A DNA stretch of 15,019 nucleotides from Euperipatoides rowelli. Taxonomy: Eukaryota; Onychophora; Udeonychophora; Euonychophora; Peripatopsidae. Shown here piece after piece: positions 8,980 through 15,019 of this stretch (its first letter is position 1; each line of letters opens with the position of its first letter). Location: NCBI GenBank assembly GCA_003024985.2, contig PXIH01S0010262.1. The stretch is one strand, 5' to 3'. The notes under the pieces are model-generated. The model saw only the letters and a list, made by a program, of their open reading frames with translations, made no database searches and was not told the DNA's origin. Made by a program: the position numbers and the translations under genes.

Positions 8980-9134
8980 TCATTTTAATGAACAGTAATA
9001 TGCAAAGTGAGCATTTCAATGAAAGATATTACACAAATTGAGCATTTCTAAGAACAATAATTACCAAATTAAGCATTTCAATGAACGGTATTGTGCAAAT
9101 GAAGCAAATCGGTGATTGCCAATAACTTCAATAA
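8980..9134. repeat. 31-bp minisatellite, five degenerate copies
   Basis: Consecutive units of exactly 31 bp start at 8980, 9011, 9042, 9073 and 9104. Units 1-4 share a GCATTTCAATGAAC-like first half and a TGCAAATTGA-like end; unit 5 is much more diverged. The constant length despite base changes shows old tandem duplication without indels. Units 1 and 4 carry octamer-like ATGCAAAG / GTGCAAAT strings, which may be chance. The array lies in the large intron, just beyond the 5' side of the LINE. Confidence 0.8.
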
Positions 9135-11329
9135 GCAATGAATTCAAGTCCCTTTCCAATGCAAGATTAACCACAACTGTCATTTTTATGTTAAATTCCT
9201 TAATATGGTCCATTATGAAAATATTAAAAGTACAAATGTTATAAGTGTTTGTCTTTTTTATATACAGTATACTGTATATAATTTAAGCAATGACAGAAAG
9301 ATAAGCAGCAATAAGTTATAAATAATCTTATTACGGTATGAATATTTTCAATGGTAGAGACAGATACAATTAATTTGTAGGCAAAAAAAAAAAAAAAATT
9401 AATAAAGCATTATTTTTATAAATCTTTAATCTCTTCCTAGTGAAAGAAAAATTCTTAAATATGAAAAAGAAAAACAATCAAATAAGTCTTTTTTAACCTA
9501 AGTTTTATCATTTTTTAATAGAATAAACTCTACTTGAACCAAGAATAGTTTCAAATTGTAAACTGACAGAAAATTAATATTCTGAAATTATTAGACAGTG
9601 AGAAAGAAAAATAAGGCTTATCTTTTTTTAAAAAAATAAATAAATAGTCTGTATAAAAACAAATGGCAATACTAAAATTTACAAGCTTTGACTTCTACTA
9701 GTATTTATAGATTATTAAATATTACCATATTCAGATTAGTCTATATTGCCGGTAAATTTCAATTTGATATAAATACAATTGCTGAATAGTACCTGCAGTA
9801 ACAAATTAACTGACAATGCTGCGCTAGTTAATTCTGTCTCCATGGTGCAAATTTCTAATTGCCATCCTACCTCTATTTGTGTGTTTATTTTTCTTATTAT
9901 TTTTCTAATTTTGTTCGTTGTGAAGTGACACTAATTGTATAAAATTGATCAAAAAATGGAAATGTAGGCTACCTACCAATAAAATACCATTAAATTAAAA
10001 TTTTATGTCATATAATTTTAAAATTACAATATTAGGGTTTCAGTTAGCTAATCATTGTTCACTTTGCAAAAGGCAACATAACATCAGCCCAAGATCTAAG
10101 AGCAGAGCAAATTGTTAACATTGAGATAATGTCAAGATGATCATGAAATGAATGGAGAACATGCGCAATACTTAGTAAATGCTAATAAACAATAATAGAA
10201 TCGCGTAGCATTTAATAATAATTTTAATTTGAAATCTGGCACAGCGATTATTTTTTAACATTAAAAAATTATAAATAATGTTAAACAAAATATAAATTAA
10301 TGTTAGTTATACAAAAGTTAACTGGGAGAGAATTAAATGGTTGTTTCAACAACGGAATTCCCTGAAAAAGTTATATTGAATTTGTAATCTATTAGTTTTC
10401 ATTATTATGACTGTTAGATTAACGTAATCAACAGCTTCACACAATTAAAACACTGAATGAGGATACTGTACAGAATTTAAAAAATAAATCCCAAGCTGGG
10501 AACACTAAAATGTATTAATATTGCTTAGTCTTGAAGCATGGAAATAATATTGTTCGGTATTTTTTAATCAGAAAAAAATTGTAATGGGTTTATCATGGAC
10601 AAGGAAATAATTAGTTTAGCAACTAATTATCCTCCCTTAGTACTTGCTGTCAGGTGTGGAGACCCCACTTGCCCATTAGGCTAATGCAGCCCTGAGAACC
10701 AATTTTTTTTAAAAAATAACCTATCAAATGTGACATTTAAAAGCTATTTTCACATCATTTCTATTGAAACATATTCCATAAAAACATATTGTGATCGTTA
10801 TTTTATTGTTCTAATATTGGCAATGGAACATTCAATACCATTGCATTTATGGTACTACAATTATATAAAAAGATCTACCTAATTGTAATCTATTCTATAT
10901 ATATATATTCATCCTCCATTAGTGGGTCACATGATCATTTAGGTAGCCTACTTATAATTGTGTTTTTTAAATAAGATTTTGTGAATCCCAAAATTATCAG
11001 TTAAATGTGATGCAAGGAAAATATTCAATTTGAAAAAAAAATATTGTACAAACTAAATCTACAAACATATTTGAAATACTGTAGCCCAATTTAACATATT
11101 CTGACAATACTTAATTTTGTACAGAACATAAAATGTTAAGTGACCTGAATATAATATTGAATGTTACACCTTGATTTTAGACTCAAAATCTAATCAAACA
11201 ATACTCTAATTTAGCAATCCATTGCACTAAAACTATTTTTTTCAAACTTATCAATAGCAAGACAAGATAAAATGCAGATGAAGAAATTAACAACATGATT
11301 TAAAGAAAAATTATTAAGGCAAAGCCTAC
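9135..11329 (-). other. Proximal part of the large intron, no gene recognised
   Basis: This sequence follows the 5' splice site of the large exon (CAG|GTAGGC at 11330/11329). It is AT-rich with scattered A runs. A somewhat GC-richer patch at about 10645-10700 looks like an old repeat fragment but lacks box B or transposon ends. A short open stretch on the minus strand with an ACCATGG start (ATG at 9843, stop at 9736, 35 codons) is noted separately and not called a gene. Confidence 0.45.
9259..9280. repeat. Perfect 22-bp palindrome built from TACAGTA/TACTGTA
   Basis: The 22 bp centred between 9269 and 9270 are exactly self-complementary, with a TATATACAGTA arm. The half-site TACTGTA/TACAGTA also recurs singly across the window. 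It could form a cruciform or a dyad-symmetric protein site, or may simply be a product of the dispersed motif. Confidence 0.7.
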
Positions 11330-13205
11330 CTGAAGCTTGGTTCTCTAAATTGCAATGATTATCTACAGGTGTGCTCGGTTCTGAAGGAATTCCATCAGGT
11401 GATTCATCAGATTCTCCTAGTGTGTTCCCATTTTTTAAATAATTATCACAACTGGAACTAGGTTTCATTTCTGATAAATCCTGATTCTGAGAATTTGCCC
11501 ATTTAAAATCTGGAATATTTTGATCTTGTGGTGAAAATTCCTGGCCTTGATCTATGGAATCACTAAATGACCTGTCTGAATGTGGGTTAGAGGGAGAGAT
11601 TTCTTCATCACTTGGACGAGGAGTATCCTGGCTTTTAGATTCTACACTACTTTGATGTATAATATTTTCTTCAGATGTATGCTTTCGCAGAACAATGCTT
11701 TCTTGAGAAATGGTTGAAAAGCTTGAATTATCTTCAGAATGAACTCTATTCACAGATGAGAAAGGCTCAAACTCTTCATCCCATTCCAATGCGTTCTCTT
11801 CATCACTGACTGCTTTTGATGACTTGCTTCCACTGTCAGATATATCAAATTCAATTGAATCTTCTATATAAATGCCAATTGGCTCATCAGAAGAGGGATC
11901 ATCACTAGTTCTACTACCAATACTAGGGCTATGTGTATCAAAAGCATCGCTTGAATTTAAAAATTTTGATTGATATAGTGTTCGTCTGTGACGATACCGT
12001 AGCAAAGATCCAAAGCTAGGATCCCTATTCCAGTCTGAAGACTCAGGATCAGTTTGCGGTGTCCATGAATTATCACCAATCAAACAAAATTCATCTCCAA
12101 AATCTGATTCTGAACTAGGAATAGTTACAAGTGAGCCTAATGCATCAATATCACTGCCAGACCATTGGTCCATATCAGAGTAAAATATCCGCTCATTTCC
12201 CAAAGGCCCTACACTATGAGCTCTTGGTGCAAATTTAGGAATGTCTAATAACCCTTTTTGGTGAACTCGTGTTTTATGCCTATGAAAAATATACATAGCA
12301 CTATTAACATATTTATTTAATGAAACCTCTTCTGGTAGGGAGACATCTGGGAGGGACACTGATTTTGTTGGAGCCTCCACTGGGGCAACCCGTTTCCGTA
12401 ACTTGAGGTGGACAATGTCCAAATCGAGATCCAGGACGTCTTCTTTTACCTGGTGTAGCTCCCGTTGAATTCTATCCAGACTGGACGTAGTAGACGTACC
12501 AATCTCCTTGTCCTCTTTGGCGCTAATATCAATTACGTCTGAAGACAAGCTATCATAGGACTGATCTCGGGTCAGAGATAATTGTGTATGACAAATCTCC
12601 CGATCCGACATACTATCTCCCTGGAAATTAAAAATTCCTGCCCTAGTGTGCTTATCCTGTAAAGAACTAGGACTGAAATTAGCTTTCATTGAACCTTCTA
12701 AATGCATTCTACAATCAGACATCGGAGAATCTAGCTCTGGCGCCGAATCCTGAAAAGATTCTGAATCCCTAAATATGGGGGAACTTGGAAATGAAAATGG
12801 TGAGAATGTAAGGGAATCAGAGAGTCCATCAGGTTCTTTTCTGCGATTTGATTTATAGCTGTATCTCTCCGAGTTTGATGGAGAAATGGAAGAAATAAAC
12901 ATTTTATCATCATCAAAATAACCATCAGTAGTTGTTCCATCACTTTGGTCATTCACAATAATAGGTTTAATATTTAATGTTCTTGGCCTTTTCAGCTTCT
13001 CAGGCATATTGATTATATCAAATGATTGACTGTGAAATAGGCCTGCTTTTGGAGAGACATTAAATTGGCTATTAGATTGGGTGTAATCTCCAAACTGAAC
13101 ACCTGAATGAACATTATAAAAAACGGGTTCAATATGACTGTGTAAATTTCCCATATCCACCTCACAATCACTATTCTCAGTATCTGTACTGTAGCCACTA
13201 AGATC
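11330..13205 (-). CDS. Giant internal exon of a disordered Ser/Asp/Glu-rich protein, probable N-terminal region of an OTULIN-like protein
   Basis: The exon is 1876 nt, open throughout, and encodes 625 residues plus the first base of a split codon. It begins after a textbook acceptor (poly-T, then TGCTTCTCATTTCAG, ending at 13206) in phase 0 with DLSGYSTDTENSDCEVDMG. It ends at donor CAG|GTAGGC. The codon at 13160 is GTG within this frame, not a start, and the 39 residues after ENQAS (11329-11211) are intron read-through. The protein is rich in Ser, Asp, Glu and Pro, with no signal peptide, membrane segment or known enzyme domain. An amphipathic, probably coiled-coil segment (SSLDRIQRELHQVKEDVLDL and on to LKLRKRV) spans residues about 241-273. 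It is followed by a less disordered, more hydrophobic stretch (about 280-350). A DSGSKS string at 457-462 matches the beta-TrCP degron DSGxxS. By phase it splices to the 104-nt exon at 1642. I do not recognise the extension itself; the family call depends on that second exon. Confidence 0.9.
11820..11837 (-). other. Candidate beta-TrCP phosphodegron DSGSKS in the large exon
   Basis: The codons spell Asp-Ser-Gly-Ser-Lys-Ser, an exact fit to DSGxxS. When both outer serines of this motif are phosphorylated it recruits the SCF/beta-TrCP ubiquitin ligase, as in IkB and beta-catenin. It lies in an acidic, disordered context (FDIS before it, SKAVSDEEN after it). Short motifs like this arise by chance in Ser/Asp-rich sequence, so the role is only a possibility. 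Confidence 0.35.
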
Positions 13206-14145
13206 CTGAAATGAGAAGCAAAAAAAAAAATTATAACCATATACTTTATACCTTATATAAAAGACATTTAACTTCAGGTAAAAACATTATTCCTAACAAT
13301 TAAATTATCTAAAGAGATAGTATACCTTGACAAATTATTTATTAAATTTACAGAAAGAAAATACTTAATTACCGGTATCAATAATTAAAATCTTTTTCAA
13401 ATAATAATTATATATAACTACATTAATCAAACAACGTTTTGTAACCATGATAATGAACATTACATGATCATCAAGGGGCTATTTAATATTTCTCAATCCA
13501 TAGTAGATCACCCTAAATAGTTTTATTATTTTTCAAATACAGATGCAAGCTTTGTCAACAAGCTGATTAACTAATTATGAGTGTAGCATTTGGGAACATT
13601 CATATCTATATATTTTTTTAAATAAAAATATTAGATAGTAGCTAGAATGAAATAATCAGTCACTTGTACCATTATTTGATATCAAATAAGTGATGCATTA
13701 AATTGCATTGAAAATATTTTAAAGCATTACTTTTATTACAAAAATCCAGCTGTGAAATTCTAATAATTAGAAATAACATAAATCCAGTAGTAGCTTACTG
13801 TTTATCAAAATGTTTTGAAAAATTTGTGAAATTGTTTTAGTATATTTTAGAAGTGCAATCCAACAAGCCTTTATTAAAATGGTCAGGTCTACAGTAGCTA
13901 AAAATATTATAAAATAAATTAAACTACAATATAGTCTATACCTTAATATAAAATGCAGATTACAATACTAGTACTAGTAGTCAATATTCACTTTGAAGAG
14001 TTTAAAACCCACCTGTCAATGGACATGTACAAACTCATCATCCAATGGAAACTACTAGTTTTTTTCTTTCTATGCTATTATTATTATTATATCAAATAAG
14101 AATAAGCAAAACAAAACTAACTGACACTGATTACATTATGACATA
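13206..14145 (-). other. Intron upstream of the large exon
   Basis: This is AT-rich sequence leading to the acceptor at 13206-13208 on the minus strand, with a strong polypyrimidine tract. No upstream exon of the gene could be found. The only donor-like candidate (TTGACAG|GTGGG near 14012-14018) carries an in-frame TGA in the phase needed to join the large exon. Confidence 0.5.
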
Positions 14146-14620
14146 CAGGGGTGGACTGGGGAGTCAAAGCAGCCCGGTGATTTGGATATATGACCAGCCC
14201 CAAATTTTTCCTGGAGGTCTGGAAGTCAGGTCAATCCTCAGTATGGTCCTGAGGTAGCACTCTGTGTAAGGGAGCAGGAATGGGTAGGAGGGCAATATTC
14301 TCCTTTTTTTTAATAATGTAAATCAATTTTTCTCTTCCCTAACTTATTAACAAATTATCATTTTAAATTTACATTCACAAACATTTCCTTCAGAGACATG
14401 CATTTCTCTGCCTCACACATAAGTTGCTTTTGTTTTTTTTTCTCTAATCTTCTCATCCCTCCTTTAACTTTTCTTTTTCCATTCATTGCAGGCTGGCCCG
14501 TTAACTTTGGGAAAAGTCTAAACTGTACTGTGCTGACTCTCAGGTCTGATAGTGATATGTCTAAATCAAGGGTGTATCCATAAAATTATTTTGGGGAGGG
14601 GGGATGTCTGGGGTGTAATT
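14146..14620. repeat. GC-richer repeat-like patch, possible transposon remnants
   Basis: Composition changes sharply at CAGGGGTGGACTGG (14146), a string resembling hAT-type left ends, and stays GC-richer to about 14285. A second repeat-like block, GGGTGTATCCATAAAATT followed by a G-rich run (about 14570-14610), resembles the 'GGGCGTATCCA...GGGGG' ends of invertebrate DNA transposons. No matching inverted terminus was found within the window for either. The plus-strand frame 14398-14583 crosses this patch and is not convincing as a gene. Confidence 0.4.
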
Positions 14621-15019
14621 TTTATTATAATAGAATAATCAGCGAAATCTGGAAGAATTTGCCCACTTCTTAATGCCCAGTTTAAACAGATTTTTTTTCA
14701 AACAATCCATTTTATTCATTATAAAAATTTGATACGTTATAATTACTACGGTAATCATTTAAATTAATTAACATAAACAAATAGAAATAAAAAAGAAACA
14801 GCTCGATAGGGAAAAACCCGGAATTCAGTTTCTTTATATTGCTCTCCCCAGTTACAAAAACAATCATTCAACAAAACTTTTTTTTTTTTTAATTTTAATA
14901 TACAAATTCTAATTCTTAAAAATCCTCTAATTCTATAAAATTTACTTATAAACTAAAATGGTTATGGTTTAATATTACACTTTAATTTTAATCTTTAATG
15001 TCTAACAGTATAAAATAAT
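14621..15019. other. AT-rich DNA to the window edge, nothing recognised
   Basis: Low-complexity sequence with T11 and A runs. No open frame, RNA gene or repeat terminus was recognised. By orientation it should still belong to an upstream intron of the minus-strand gene. Confidence 0.4.

Noticed and set aside
10645-10700. GC-richer patch considered as a tRNA-derived SINE head (box A-like TTAGCCTAATGGGC on the minus strand).
   Set aside because: No box B, no tRNA-like stem pairing and no tail were found, so only an unspecified old repeat remains possible.
11211-11329. Hydrophobic C-terminal segment (FFICILSCLAI) as a membrane or KASH-like anchor.
   Set aside because: It lies beyond a consensus 5' splice site and is best explained as intron read-through.
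12731-13240. Minus-strand frames of 73 and 75 codons overlapping the large exon.
   Set aside because: Out-of-frame shadows of the real coding exon; one also reads into the upstream intron.
14012-14062. Candidate upstream coding exon on the minus strand ending TTGACAG|GTGGG.
   Set aside because: The large exon begins in phase 0, and in that phase this stretch has a TGA one codon before the donor. The open frames have the wrong exit phase.
14398-14583. Plus-strand frame with a good acceptor-like TTCATTGCAG followed by GCTGGCCCGTTAAC.
   Set aside because: The first half is poly-pyrimidine low complexity, and the open part is short, lies in repeat-like DNA and shows no recognisable motif or clear donor.

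Overview
The window is AT-rich animal (metazoan) genomic DNA. The evidence is a very large protein-coding exon with consensus splice sites, kilobase-scale introns, LINE and hAT-type repeats, and the 5' end of an LTR retrotransposon. Nothing looks bacterial: there are no operons, no RNA genes and no CRISPR. The species cannot be named. The DNA is peppered with short motifs (TAGGCTA/TAGCCTA, TACTGTA/TACAGTA, TTACGGTA) that look lineage-specific.

One host gene on the minus strand appears to cross the whole window. Its largest visible part is an internal exon (13205 to 11330, 1876 nt, 625 codons plus one base). It encodes a Ser/Asp/Glu-rich, mostly disordered polypeptide with one short coiled-coil-like stretch. 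The GTG at 13160 is not a start codon and the stop at 11211 is not the real end: the exon opens at a 3' splice site and closes at a 5' splice site. About 9.7 kb further along the gene is a second, 104-nt exon (1642 to 1539) that ordinary ORF calling misses. Its reading frame joins the large exon exactly (phase 1). Its peptide, with IIEYAEKEW-x-G-x-T-x-[KR]-A, resembles the segment just before the catalytic OTU domain of OTULIN (FAM105B), the deubiquitinase for linear ubiquitin chains. The inferred gene is an OTULIN-family protein with a very long disordered N-terminal extension. Its catalytic exons would lie left of position 1, and its first exons right of 15019.

The introns carry mobile DNA. 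At the left edge (1-366, minus strand, same direction as the gene) is the 5' end of a Ty3/gypsy-type element: a 158-bp LTR (TG...CA), a tRNA-Leu primer-binding site and the first 37 codons of gag. Three putative non-autonomous hAT elements with terminal inverted repeats and near-matching 8-bp flanks lie at 2256-2789, 5381-5799 and 6654-7018. A decayed LINE copy (about 7405-8860, minus strand) preserves recognisable reverse-transcriptase blocks broken by frameshifts, and ends in a (TAA)n tail. A 31-bp minisatellite (8980-9134), a compound microsatellite (about 6301-6396) and a GC-richer repeat-like patch (14146 to about 14620) complete the inventory. The remaining intronic DNA is low-complexity A/T sequence in which I see no gene.
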